A DNA stretch of 64,000 bases, from the NCBI RefSeq assembly GCF_002116905.1, contig NZ_CP015118.1:6014001-6078000 (forward strand). Reading direction: 5' to 3'. Every line of letters starts with the position of its first letter. Within the stretch, counting starts at the first letter, position 1. Positions 1 to 8,242 of the stretch are shown here, in pieces. The notes beneath the pieces are model-generated. The model was not told the DNA's origin, did no database searches, and saw nothing but the letters and a program-made list of their open reading frames with translations. The position numbers and the translations under genes are program-made. The stretch is from Piscinibacter gummiphilus (GTDB taxonomy: Bacteria > Pseudomonadota > Gammaproteobacteria > Burkholderiales > Burkholderiaceae_C).

Positions 1-897
1 GTGCGCATGCACGACGTGGCCGAGCCGGAGGTGATGCTGGAGGTGGAGGTGCTCGAGGTGAAGCGCACGCTGTTGCAGCAGCTGGGCATCGACTGGCCGT
101 CGCAGCTGTCGCTGTCCCCGCTGCCCATGCAGCTGCAGGTACCCGGCATGCCGTTCGACCGCAACCTGCCGGTGACGCTGCGCGACGTGCTGAACCTGCG
201 CTCGAGTTCGGTGGAGGCCGCGCTGGGATCGCTGACGGTGCACCTGCGGCGCGAGGACGGCGACGTGAACACGCTCGCCACACCACGGCTGCGCGCGCGC
301 AACCGCGAGAAGGCCCGCATCATGATCGGCGAGCGGGTGCCCAACATCACGTCCACGTCAACGTCCACCGGGTTCGTCGCCGAGTCGGTGAACTACGTCG
401 ACGTGGGCCTCAAGCTCGAGATCGAGCCGCAGGTGTATGCCGGGGGCGAGGTCGTGATCAAGGTGGGGCTCGAGGTCAGCAGCCTGCTCGATCAGACCCA
501 GACGCGCAGCGGGTCCACCGCGTACCGCATCAGCACGCGCAACGCGAACACCGTGCTGCGGCTGCGCGACGGCGAGAACCAGCTGCTGGCCGGCCTCATC
601 CAGGACGAGGACCTGCGCCAGCAGGGCAAGGTGCCGGGACTCGGCGAGATGCCGGTGGTGGGCCGGCTGTTCACCGCACAGCGCGACCAGCACGCGAAGA
701 CCGAGATCGTGCTGTCGATCACCCCGCGGCTGATCCGCCCGCTGCCCGTGCCGTCGGCCGGCGACTCGTCGTTCCGCCTGGGCACGGCGAGCGGGATCCG
801 CGGGCGCATGGAGGACGCGCCGCCGGACGACGCGCCGGAGGCCGTGGAAGCGCCCGCCGCGGACAAGGGTGGCGAACGCCCGCAGGTCACGCGATGA
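1..897 (+). CDS. Secretin (GspD/MshL family), C-terminal part; cut by the window start
   Basis: Outer-membrane secretin, the ring-shaped exit channel of type II secretion and type IV pilus machines. The visible 298 codons hold the C-terminal secretin domain: the GENQLLAGLI segment (residues 191-200) and the family signature VPGLGEMPVVGRLF (211-224), then an Asp/Glu/Ala-rich tail. The N-terminal N0-N3 domains and signal peptide are not seen, so the gene surely starts upstream of the window; base 1 is not a real start. It overlaps the next pseudopilin gene by 4 bases (ATGA), so the two are translationally coupled. A GspD, MshL or PilQ-like assignment cannot be settled without the N-terminus. 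Confidence 0.88.
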   Translation: MRMHDVAEPEVMLEVEVLEVKRTLLQQLGIDWPSQLSLSPLPMQLQVPGMPFDRNLPVTLRDVLNLRSSSVEAALGSLTVHLRREDGDVNTLATPRLRARNREKARIMIGERVPNITSTSTSTGFVAESVNYVDVGLKLEIEPQVYAGGEVVIKVGLEVSSLLDQTQTRSGSTAYRISTRNANTVLRLRDGENQLLAGLIQDEDLRQQGKVPGLGEMPVVGRLFTAQRDQHAKTEIVLSITPRLIRPLPVPSAGDSSFRLGTASGIRGRMEDAPPDDAPEAVEAPAADKGGERPQVTR

Positions 898-1268
898 CGG
901 TGCGCCGCGGCTTCACGCTGATCGAGATGCTCGTGGTGCTGGCCGTGCTCGCGATGCTGCTGTCGCTCGCCCTGCCGAAGTACTTCGGCGGCCTCGAGCG
1001 CGCCCGCGAGACCCTGCTCGTCGAGAACCTGCAGCACACGCGCACCGCGCTGGACCAGTTCTACGCGGACCAGGGCCGCTACCCCGACTCGCTCGACGAA
1101 CTGGTTTCGCGGCGCTACCTGCGCGCACTCCCGATCGACCCGCTCACGAACAGCACGCGCAGCTGGCGGCTCGTGCCGCCGGAGCCGCCGACCCCGGGGC
1201 GCGTGGCCGATCTGCGAAGCGGCGCACGCGGCAAGGGCCCGAGCGGTCTGGCGTACGCCACGCGCTGA
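894..1268 (+). CDS. GspG-type major pseudopilin
   Basis: Prepilin-like protein of 124 residues. It has a short basic leader (MTVRRG), the peptidase/methylase site G-FTLIEM with Glu at mature position 5, one hydrophobic helix (about 8-28), then a globular part with the YPDSLDELV stretch typical of GspG. GspG subunits build the periplasmic pseudopilus that pushes cargo through the secretin. The start overlaps the secretin stop (ATGA). The C-terminus is Arg/Gly-rich and lacks the usual calcium-loop ending, so this is probably a divergent system rather than the standard T2SS operon. Confidence 0.85.
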   Translation: MTVRRGFTLIEMLVVLAVLAMLLSLALPKYFGGLERARETLLVENLQHTRTALDQFYADQGRYPDSLDELVSRRYLRALPIDPLTNSTRSWRLVPPEPPTPGRVADLRSGARGKGPSGLAYATR

Positions 1269-1368
1269 CGGGTTAGAACGGAGCCGCTCGGGAATGCCTT
1301 TGCCCTAGCCTTCCAAGGCCCGTCGGCGCGACCTTCGGGCGGTTCATAAAACACATTGGAGACTCGAC

Positions 1369-2070
1369 ATGAAAACCCTTCGCGCCCTCGCGGCGCTGGC
1401 TCTGTCCTGCGCGGCCCTCGGGGCCTCCGCCACCACCACCGTCACCGGCACCTTCGACGGGGGCGGCAAGAGCTACGGCACCTCGTGCGCCGGTTCCTCC
1501 GAGAGCCAGCAACCCGTCTTCCTGCTGAAGGACGGCGCCACGCTCCGCAACGTGGTCATCACCAAGAACGCCGCCGACGGCGTGCACTGCGAGGGCAACT
1601 GCAACATCGAGAACGTGGTGTGGCAGGACGTCTGCGAGGACGCGGCCACGATGAAGGGCGGCAGCGGCAAGATCATGCGCGTGCGCGGCGGGTCCGCGGC
1701 CAACGCGTCGGACAAGGTGTTCCAGCACAACGGCAAGGGCAGCACCATCAGCATCGACGGCTTCCAGACGAAGGGCTCCATCGGCAAGCTGTACCGCTCC
1801 TGCGGCAACTGCGAGAGCAACGGCGGCCCGCGCAGGCTCAACCTCGCGAACACGAAGATCGAGAAGGCCTCCGAGGTGGCCGGCGTCAACGCCAACTTCG
1901 GCGACGTCGCCACGATCCGCACGCTGCAGATCAAGGGCTACAAGGCCGGCTCGCCGAAAGTGTGCGTCGAGTACAAGGGCGTGCAGAAGGGCAGCGAGTC
2001 CACCAAGGTCGGTGAGAAGTGGGGGACCACCGCGTGCAACGTGCGCACCTCGGACGTCAAGGCGTACTGA
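1369..2070 (+). CDS. Secreted pectate lyase, polysaccharide lyase family 3
   Basis: Predicted extracellular lyase that cleaves polygalacturonate by calcium-dependent beta-elimination. It is 233 residues with a signal peptide (about 1-21, ending ASA) and a right-handed beta-helix pattern. The PL3 hallmark runs through DGVHCEGNCNIENVVW and DVCEDAATMKGG (about residues 66-102), and many Cys residues suggest disulfides. It lies between pseudopilin genes and its stop overlaps the next ATG by one base (TGATG), so it is probably a dedicated cargo of this secretion machine. A 100-base gap and a clear GGAG ribosome site precede it, leaving room for its own promoter. Family call is firm; cargo role is inferred from position. 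Confidence 0.87.
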   Translation: MKTLRALAALALSCAALGASATTTVTGTFDGGGKSYGTSCAGSSESQQPVFLLKDGATLRNVVITKNAADGVHCEGNCNIENVVWQDVCEDAATMKGGSGKIMRVRGGSAANASDKVFQHNGKGSTISIDGFQTKGSIGKLYRSCGNCESNGGPRRLNLANTKIEKASEVAGVNANFGDVATIRTLQIKGYKAGSPKVCVEYKGVQKGSESTKVGEKWGTTACNVRTSDVKAY

Positions 2071-2627
2071 TGGCCCCAAGGTCCGGGCCGAGCCCGGCCC
2101 GCCCCCCGAGGGGAGCAGGGAAACTTGGGGCGGCCCGGCGTTTCCCTGGCACCCGGTGGCGCAGCACGGCAGGCTTCACCTTCATCGAGATGATGGTGAG
2201 CCTGGCCGTGCTCGCGCTGCTCGCGTCGGCCACGGTGCCGGTCGCGCGGGTCGCGGTGCAGCGGCAGAAGGAGCAGTCGCTGCGCCTCGCGCTGCGGGAG
2301 ATCCGGCTCGCGCTCGACGCGCACCGCGACGCCGCGGCCCAGGGCGCCATCGCCGTGCCGGCGGGGGGCTCCGGCTACCCGCGCTCGCTCGACGTGCTGG
2401 TGGCCGGTGTGCCGGACCTTCGCCGCGCCGACGGCCAGCGCCTGTTCTTCCTGCGGCGCGTGCCACGCGACCCGTTCGCCGACGGCACGCTGCCGGCGGC
2501 GTCCACGTGGCGGTTGCGTGCGTACGCGAGCGATGCCGAGCACCCGCGCGAGGGCGACGACGTGTACGACGTGATGTCCACCGCACCGGGCGTCGGCCTC
2601 AACGGGGTGCCGTACCGCGCATGGTGA
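2070..2627 (+). CDS. Pseudopilin-like protein with a long leader
   Basis: GspG/GspH-like pseudopilin of 185 residues. The prepilin site is G35-FTFIEM with Glu at mature position 5, followed by a hydrophobic helix (about 36-58) and a soluble domain with a DPFADGTLP segment like GspG ends. The 35-residue leader is unusually long and rich in Pro/Arg/Gly; its DNA coincides with an inverted repeat that looks like intergenic repeat DNA. No later in-frame ATG, GTG or TTG occurs before the cleavage site, so the ATG overlapping the pectate lyase stop is the likely start. Confidence 0.8.
   Translation: MAPRSGPSPARPPRGAGKLGAARRFPGTRWRSTAGFTFIEMMVSLAVLALLASATVPVARVAVQRQKEQSLRLALREIRLALDAHRDAAAQGAIAVPAGGSGYPRSLDVLVAGVPDLRRADGQRLFFLRRVPRDPFADGTLPAASTWRLRAYASDAEHPREGDDVYDVMSTAPGVGLNGVPYRAW
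2116..2148. repeat. Inverted repeat inside the pseudopilin leader
   Basis: CAGGGAAAC (2116-2124) and GTTTCCCTG (2140-2148) are perfect 9-base inverted arms around a GC-rich 15-base loop. The surrounding stretch, roughly 2080-2150, is low-complexity GC DNA with a CCCCGAGGGG-like core and resembles the intergenic repeats common in Burkholderiales (from memory, not searched). It encodes most of the leader peptide of the pseudopilin gene starting at 2070. Confidence 0.55.
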
Positions 2628-3133
2628 TCCGGAACACCCGCGGTTTCTCGTACCTCGGCCTGTTGTTCGCCGTGGCGGTGCTGGGGCTCGCCGCCGCGGC
2701 GTCGGTGCGCGCGGGCGCGCTGGCCCAGCGCCGGGCCGCGGAGGACGAGCTGCTGTTCATCGGCCGCGAGTTCCGCGAGGCGCTGCGCCACTACCGCGAG
2801 GCCACGCCCGACGGCGGCCCGCCCGCGCCACACCGCCTCGAGGACCTGCTCGCCGATCCGCGCTTCGCCGATCGCCGCCGCCACCTGCGCCGCGTCTACA
2901 CCGACCCGCTCACCGGCCGGGCCGAATGGGGCCTCGTGCGCGACCGGAACGGCGCGCTGCTCGCGGTGTTCAGCCTCGCCGAGGGCGAACCCATCCGGCG
3001 AGCGAACTTCCGTGCCGACTTCTTCCATTTCGGCGGCGCCCGGAGCTACCGCGACTGGGTGTTCGCCTACGGCGTCGCGTGTGTCGACACCGGCTGCCAG
3101 TGGCCCGCGGGGACCCGGTGGAGTCCGCCATGA
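2621..3133 (+). CDS. Minor pseudopilin-like protein lacking Glu5
   Basis: A 170-residue protein with a short basic leader, a G8-FSYLG pseudo-cleavage site and a hydrophobic helix (about 9-30). The mature fifth residue is Gly, not Glu, as also happens in GspK-type minor pseudopilins that cap the pseudopilus. The rest is Arg-rich and contains a VYTDPLTGRAEWG stretch reminiscent of GspG-type ends. Its ATG lies 7 bases inside the previous gene and its stop overlaps the next start (ATGA), so the cluster is translated as a coupled unit. Function beyond pseudopilin-like is not established. Confidence 0.72.
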   Translation: MVIRNTRGFSYLGLLFAVAVLGLAAAASVRAGALAQRRAAEDELLFIGREFREALRHYREATPDGGPPAPHRLEDLLADPRFADRRRHLRRVYTDPLTGRAEWGLVRDRNGALLAVFSLAEGEPIRRANFRADFFHFGGARSYRDWVFAYGVACVDTGCQWPAGTRWSPP

Positions 3134-5259
3134 TCCTTCGCCTGCTGGCCGGCGTCGCTTTGCTGTGCGGCACCCTCGCGGGCTGCTCGCGGCCCGCCGA
3201 CGCGGTGCCCGTTCGCGCAACCCCTTCGGCACCCGCCGCGCCGGCCTCCGCGGTGTTCCGGGCGACCGTGACCAACCCCGACCTGCGCCGGCTCTTCGTG
3301 CACCCCGCGGCGCGCGTGCTGCTCGCGCTGGGCACCGACGGCACGGTGTGGCGCTCCGAGGACGGGGGCCTCCAGTGGTCCGACACGTCACCGCCCACGA
3401 ACGCGACCCTCGCCGCTGTCGCGCGGGTCTCCGCCTCGTCGCGGCTCGTGGCGGTGGGCAGCGGCGGCGTGGTGCTCGTGTCCGACGACGGCGGACGGCA
3501 GTGGCATCGGCGCGAGAGCGGCGTCGCGAACGACCTGCTCGCGGTGGCCGGCGACACGAAGGGTCGGCGCGTGGTGGCCGCGGGCCTGGGCGGTGCGCTG
3601 CTCGTGTCCGACGATGCCGGCGACCACTGGTCGGTGGCGGACACGGGGACGGCCGCCGGCTTCGGGGCCGCGGCGCACGACGAGGTGTCGGGTTCGCTGG
3701 TGGCGCTGGGCCAGCAGCGCCGCATCGCCGTGGCCATCGGTGATGCGTGGACGCTCGCCGGCGGGGACCGCCCGTACGCCTTCACGGCGGTGGCCGCCGA
3801 CCCGGCCCGCGGCCGCCTGTTCGCCGCGACGTCGCACGGCTGGGTGCACCGGTCCGACGACGGTGGGCGACGCTGGACCCGCGTGGACACCGGCACGAGG
3901 GCTTACCTCGCGCACGTGCATGTCTCCGACGACGGGCGGGCGCTCACCGCGGTGGGCGATGGCGGCGCCATCGCGGTGTCGGCCGACGCGGGACGGTCCT
4001 GGCGCACCTCGTTCACCGCGGACCGGAACTACCTGTCGGCCGTCGCCGTCCATGCGCCCTCCGGCGCGAGGGTGGCGGTCGGGGACCACGGCGCGGTGTG
4101 GCGGTCGACGGACCATGGCCGGCGCTGGGCGCGGGTGGCCGATGTCGCCGCCGTCGACCTGGAATCCATCGCCTTCGATCCGGCATCGGGTCGCCTGGTG
4201 GCCGGCGGCAAGGGCGGGGTCGTGGTGGTGTCGGACGACGGGGGCCAGCGCTGGCGCACGGTGAGAGAAGGCCTGCCCCGTTACGTGCACGACCTGGTGC
4301 ACGACCCGGCGAGCCGCCGGCTGATCGCGTTCGGCACGGACCGCACGGTGGGCACGTCGAACGACGGTGGGTTGACATGGTCGCCGCGCGTGCTCGCCGA
4401 ACTGGCCGAGCCCGCCTACCTGTTCTCCGCGTCGTTCGAACCCACGACGGGTGCGTGGGTGGCCGCGGGCGGGCAGGCGACGGTGCTGGCGACGCGCGAC
4501 GGCGGGGCCACGTGGGCCGCGAGCAGCGACGGCGCGGGCCCCGACCACGTGGCCTCGGCCGTGCACCCGCGCAACGGATCGGTCTTCCTCGTCGGGCAGG
4601 CCGGACGCATCGTGCGGGTGGGACCCGGCACCCAGGAACGGGTGGTCCTGCCCCCACCCGTTTCCTCGAACCTGCACGGGGTGATCTCCGACCCGACCTC
4701 CGGCGTGCTCGTCGCGTTCGGCGAGGCGGGCACCATCGTGCGCTCTGGTGACGGCGGCATCTCCTGGTCACCCGTCGCATCGCCGGACCGCGAGGACTTC
4801 CACGGGGGCGCGTTCGACCCCGCGAGCGGCGTCGCGCTGCTGGTGGGCGCGCACGGCAGCGTCGTCCGCTCGGACGACGGCGGGCGCCGCTGGCAGCTCG
4901 TGGACGCCGGCACGCCGCATGAGCTTCGCCGGGTGTCCGTGGTGCGCGGCGCGCTGTTCATCACCGGTGTGGGCGGCACCGTGCTGCGCTCGCGGGACAC
5001 GGGACGGACCTGGCAGGCCATGGCCGCCCCCACCGACGCGCAATTGCGGGGCATCGTGACCGAGCCGGGAGGCGGCGCCCTGTGGGTGGCCGGCCGCGAT
5101 GGCGTGGTGCTGCGCTCGACGGACGAGGGCGCCACATGGGCGCCGATCGACAGCCACACCCGGACCCGCTTCAAGGGGCTGGCCGTGGACCCGGTGCGTG
5201 GCGCGGTGATCGGCTACGGCGACCGGGTGGTGGTGTTCACACGGGCGCCGAGCCCATGA
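3130..5259 (+). CDS. Lipoprotein with 13 Asp-box (BNR/YCF48-like) repeats
   Basis: Predicted lipoprotein of 709 residues with signal peptide and lipobox LAGC (Cys19). After a Pro/Ala linker the whole chain is a beta-propeller-type repeat: I count 13 copies of the S-x-D-x-G-x-x-W Asp-box (such as SEDGGLQW, SDDGGRQW, STDEGATW), plus one decayed copy. Asp-box propellers occur in sialidases, sortilin/VPS10 and YCF48-like assembly factors. No sialidase FRIP motif or catalytic set was recognised, so a binding or assembly role is more likely than glycosidase activity. It is coupled to the pseudopilin gene by ATGA overlap and closes the cluster, suggesting a surface or periplasmic partner of the secretion machine. 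Confidence 0.8.
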   Translation: MILRLLAGVALLCGTLAGCSRPADAVPVRATPSAPAAPASAVFRATVTNPDLRRLFVHPAARVLLALGTDGTVWRSEDGGLQWSDTSPPTNATLAAVARVSASSRLVAVGSGGVVLVSDDGGRQWHRRESGVANDLLAVAGDTKGRRVVAAGLGGALLVSDDAGDHWSVADTGTAAGFGAAAHDEVSGSLVALGQQRRIAVAIGDAWTLAGGDRPYAFTAVAADPARGRLFAATSHGWVHRSDDGGRRWTRVDTGTRAYLAHVHVSDDGRALTAVGDGGAIAVSADAGRSWRTSFTADRNYLSAVAVHAPSGARVAVGDHGAVWRSTDHGRRWARVADVAAVDLESIAFDPASGRLVAGGKGGVVVVSDDGGQRWRTVREGLPRYVHDLVHDPASRRLIAFGTDRTVGTSNDGGLTWSPRVLAELAEPAYLFSASFEPTTGAWVAAGGQATVLATRDGGATWAASSDGAGPDHVASAVHPRNGSVFLVGQAGRIVRVGPGTQERVVLPPPVSSNLHGVISDPTSGVLVAFGEAGTIVRSGDGGISWSPVASPDREDFHGGAFDPASGVALLVGAHGSVVRSDDGGRRWQLVDAGTPHELRRVSVVRGALFITGVGGTVLRSRDTGRTWQAMAAPTDAQLRGIVTEPGGGALWVAGRDGVVLRSTDEGATWAPIDSHTRTRFKGLAVDPVRGAVIGYGDRVVVFTRAPSP

Positions 5260-5261
5260 GA

Positions 5262-5294
5262 AAAGCCCGCGCGGGACGGACCCGGGCGGGCTTT
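5262..5294. terminator. Bidirectional terminator between convergent genes
   Basis: AAAGCCCGC (5262-5270) pairs with GCGGGCTTT (5286-5294); after one mismatch a further 4 pairs close on the loop ACGGA. Read on the minus strand it ends in TTTT. It sits between the lipoprotein gene (+) and atpC (-) and can serve both. Confidence 0.8.
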
Positions 5295-5332
5295 GCGGGA
5301 GACACCAGCGGTGCACGAAGCACCGCGGCGTT

Positions 5333-5746
5333 TCACTTCTGCCGGAACTTGCGCAGCGCGGCGATCTGGGCGGCCATCGCGGCGAACTCGCTCTGGGCCG
5401 CGGCGAAGTCGATGTCGCTCTTCGCGTTTTTCATCGCTTCTTCCGCCAGGCGTTTGGCCTCGCCAGCCTTGGCTTCGTCGAGGTCCTTGCCGCGGATGGC
5501 GGTGTCGGCCAGCACGGTGACCGCACCCGGCTGCACCTCGAGGATGCCGCCGGCGACGAACACGAATTCTTCCGTGCCGTCGGTGCGTTCGATGCGAACG
5601 GCGCCCGGCTTGATGCGGGTGATCAGCGGCGTGTGGCGGGGCAGGATGCCCAGCTCGCCGCTTTCGCCCGGCAAGGCGACGAACTTGGCTTCGCCGGAGA
5701 AGATGCTTTCTTCGGCGGAGACGACGTCTACGTGCAGGGTAGCCAT
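5333..5746 (-). CDS. atpC: F1 ATP synthase epsilon subunit
   Basis: Epsilon subunit of the F1Fo ATP synthase, 137 residues: rotor stalk protein coupling proton flow to catalysis and inhibiting ATP hydrolysis. It has the N-terminal beta-sandwich (MATLHVDVVSAEESIFSGEA) and a C-terminal helical hairpin. The start at MATLHV was chosen because AGGAA lies just upstream; a longer in-frame extension would run into the atpD-atpC spacer. Last gene of the operon, 105 bases after atpD, with two strong hairpins in the gap. Confidence 0.97.
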   Translation of the reverse strand: MATLHVDVVSAEESIFSGEAKFVALPGESGELGILPRHTPLITRIKPGAVRIERTDGTEEFVFVAGGILEVQPGAVTVLADTAIRGKDLDEAKAGEAKRLAEEAMKNAKSDIDFAAAQSEFAAMAAQIAALRKFRQK

Positions 5747-5780
5747 GGTGATTTCCTTCAATACAGAGTCAGTCAAGCGC

Positions 5781-5840
5781 GCGGGCCGGGCGCCGGCCCG
5801 CATCCCCTCGGGGGCTCGTCCGTTGTACCCAACGGACGAG
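5781..5840. other. Two intercistronic hairpins between atpD and atpC
   Basis: First: GCGGGCCGG (5781-5789) and CCGGCCCGC (5793-5801) with a 3-base loop. Second: CTCGTCCGTT (5815-5824) and AACGGACGAG (5831-5840) with loop GTACCC. Both are perfect stems. Neither has a U-tract in the direction of atp transcription, so RNA processing or 3'-end protection is more likely than full termination. Confidence 0.6.
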
Positions 5841-5851
5841 GGGCACCCTCT

Positions 5852-7252
5852 TTACTGAATCTTCTTCGCCTTCTCGAAGGCTTCGTCGATGGTGCCGACC
5901 ATGTAGAAGGCCTGCTCCGGGAGGCTGTCGCACTCGCCGGCCACGATCATCTTGAAGCCGCGGATGGTTTCCTTCAGCGGAACGTACTTGCCCGGCGAGC
6001 CCGTGAACACTTCGGCCACGTGGAACGGCTGCGACAGGAAACGCTGGATCTTCCGGGCGCGGGCCACGGCCAGCTTGTCTTCCGGCGACAGTTCGTCCAT
6101 GCCCAGGATGGCGATGATGTCGCGCAGTTCCTTGTAGCGCTGCAGCGTGCCCTGCACGGCGCGGGCCGTGTTGTAGTGCTCTTCGCCGACGACGTTCGGG
6201 TCCAGCTGGCGCGAGGTCGAGTCGAGCGGGTCCACGGCCGGGTAGATGCCCAGCGAAGCGATGTCACGCGACAGCACCACGGTGGAGTCCAGGTGGGCGA
6301 AGGTGGTGGCCGGCGACGGGTCGGTCAGGTCGTCCGCAGGGACGTACACGGCCTGGATCGAGGTGATCGAGCCGACCTTGGTCGACGTGATGCGCTCTTG
6401 CAGGCGGCCCATTTCCTCGGCCAGCGTCGGCTGGTAGCCCACGGCGGAAGGCATCCGGCCCAGCAGGGCGGACACTTCGGTACCGGCCAGCGTGTAGCGG
6501 TAGATGTTGTCGACGAAGAAGAGAACGTCCTTGCCTTCGTCACGGAACGATTCGGCGATGGTCAGGCCGGTCAGCGCGACGCGCAGGCGGTTGCCCGGCG
6601 GCTCGTTCATCTGGCCGTACACCATGGCGACCTTGGACTCTTCGAGCTTCTCGAGGTTCACGACGCCGGAGTCGGCCATCTCGTGATAGAAGTCGTTGCC
6701 CTCACGGGTCCGCTCGCCCACACCCGCGAACACCGACAGACCGCTGTGGGCCTTGGCGATGTTGTTGATGAGTTCCATCATGTTCACGGTCTTGCCCACG
6801 CCGGCGCCACCGAACAGACCCACCTTGCCGCCCTTGGCGAACGGGCAGACCAGGTCGATCACCTTGATGCCCGTTTCGAGCAGGTCCTGCGACGGGCTCA
6901 GCTCGTCGAAGGCCGGGGGCAGGCGGTGGATGGAGGCGGTCAGGTCCTGGGCCACTTCACCACGTTCGTCGATGGGGTTGCCCAGCACGTCCATGATGCG
7001 GCCGAGGGTCGCGCGGCCCACGGGCACCGAGATCGCCTTGCCGGTGTTGGTCACGGTCAGGCCGCGGCGCAGGCCGTCGGACGAACCCAGCGCGATGGTG
7101 CGCACCACGCCGTCGCCCAGCTGCTGCTGGACTTCGAGCGTCAGGGCCGTGCCCTCGAGCTTCAGTGCGTCGTACACCTTCGGCATCGCATTGCGGGGGA
7201 ACTCCACGTCCACCACCGCGCCGATGCACTGAACAATTTTGCCGTCAGCCAT
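5852..7252 (-). CDS. atpD: F1 ATP synthase beta subunit
   Basis: Catalytic beta subunit of F1, 466 residues, full length. The P-loop GGAGVGKT lies at residues 148-155, followed by the conserved GERTREGNDFYHEM and the Walker B-type stretch VLFFVDNIYRYT. The catalytic site for ATP synthesis from ADP and phosphate lies at beta/alpha interfaces. It sits between atpG and atpC in the usual order. Confidence 0.98.
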   Translation of the reverse strand: MADGKIVQCIGAVVDVEFPRNAMPKVYDALKLEGTALTLEVQQQLGDGVVRTIALGSSDGLRRGLTVTNTGKAISVPVGRATLGRIMDVLGNPIDERGEVAQDLTASIHRLPPAFDELSPSQDLLETGIKVIDLVCPFAKGGKVGLFGGAGVGKTVNMMELINNIAKAHSGLSVFAGVGERTREGNDFYHEMADSGVVNLEKLEESKVAMVYGQMNEPPGNRLRVALTGLTIAESFRDEGKDVLFFVDNIYRYTLAGTEVSALLGRMPSAVGYQPTLAEEMGRLQERITSTKVGSITSIQAVYVPADDLTDPSPATTFAHLDSTVVLSRDIASLGIYPAVDPLDSTSRQLDPNVVGEEHYNTARAVQGTLQRYKELRDIIAILGMDELSPEDKLAVARARKIQRFLSQPFHVAEVFTGSPGKYVPLKETIRGFKMIVAGECDSLPEQAFYMVGTIDEAFEKAKKIQ

Positions 7253-7309
7253 GTTCGTATCCTTGAATAATCAGTTTCTTGAATCGTCGACCTGGGGGTG
7301 CGCTGGCCG

Positions 7310-8200
7310 TCAGACGGCGGCGGCGCCTGCCACGATCTCGGACAGTTCTTTGGTGATCGCGGCCTGCCGGGCCTTGTTGTAGACCAGCTTCAGCTCGGCG
7401 ATCACGTTGCCGGCGTTGTCGGTCGCGGCCTTCATGGCCACCATGCGCGCCGAGTGTTCCGACGCCATGTTCTCGGCGACGGCCTGGTAGACCAGGGCCT
7501 CGGTGTAGCGCACCAGCAGTTCGTCGATCACCGTGGCCGCGTCGGGCTCGTAGATGTAGTCCCAGCCATGCGAGCCTGCACCCACCGCGGCCTGCGACGA
7601 TTCCGTCTTCAGCACGTCGGCGTCGAGCGGCAGCACCTTCACCACCACCGGCTCCTGCTTCATCGTGTTGATGAAGCGGGTGAACGCCAGGTAGACGGAC
7701 GAGAGGCGGCCTTCGGCGTACGCGTCGAACAGCACCTTGACGGGGCCGATCAGCTTGTCGAGGTGCGGCTTGTCGCCGAGCTGCGTGACCTGCGACACCA
7801 CGTTCACGCCGGTGCGGCCGAGGAAACCGAGGCCCTTGTTGCCGATGGCAACGGCCTCGATCTTCTGGCCCGCACCGTCGAGCTCGCGGAGCTTGGTGGT
7901 CAGCGAACGCAGGATGTTGGTGTTCAGGCCGCCGCACAAGCCCTTGTCCGTGGTCACGAGGATCACGCCGGTGGTCTTCGCCGACGGGTTCTCGAGCATG
8001 AACGGGTGCTTGTACTCGGGCGTGGCCTGCGCGAGGTTGGCGGCCAGGCTGCGGACCTTCTGGGCGTACGGGCGAGCGGCGCGCATGCGGTCCTGCGCCT
8101 TGCGCATCTTGGAGACGGACACCATCTCCATGGCCTTGGTGATCTTCTTCGTATTCTCGAAGCTCTTGATCTTGCCGCGGATTTCCTTGCCTGCTGCCAT
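7310..8200 (-). CDS. atpG: F1 ATP synthase gamma subunit
   Basis: Central rotor shaft of F1, 296 residues. The N-terminal helix (KEIRGKIKSFENTKKITKAM) and the C-terminal helix (ITKELSEIVAGAAAV) are the two coiled-coil arms that turn inside the alpha3beta3 ring; the Rossmann-like middle carries TTDKGLCGGLN. Length is normal for betaproteobacteria. Lies between atpA and atpD. Confidence 0.97.
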   Translation of the reverse strand: MAAGKEIRGKIKSFENTKKITKAMEMVSVSKMRKAQDRMRAARPYAQKVRSLAANLAQATPEYKHPFMLENPSAKTTGVILVTTDKGLCGGLNTNILRSLTTKLRELDGAGQKIEAVAIGNKGLGFLGRTGVNVVSQVTQLGDKPHLDKLIGPVKVLFDAYAEGRLSSVYLAFTRFINTMKQEPVVVKVLPLDADVLKTESSQAAVGAGSHGWDYIYEPDAATVIDELLVRYTEALVYQAVAENMASEHSARMVAMKAATDNAGNVIAELKLVYNKARQAAITKELSEIVAGAAAV

Positions 8201-8242
8201 GTCGGAGTTCCTTCGTTAAAGGGTCTTCGGACCGTCAGCGGG

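Noticed and set aside
2019..2069. Earlier start for the second pseudopilin, inside the pectate lyase gene
   Set aside because: It would lengthen an already over-long leader and has no ribosome site; the ATG overlapping the lyase stop is more likely.
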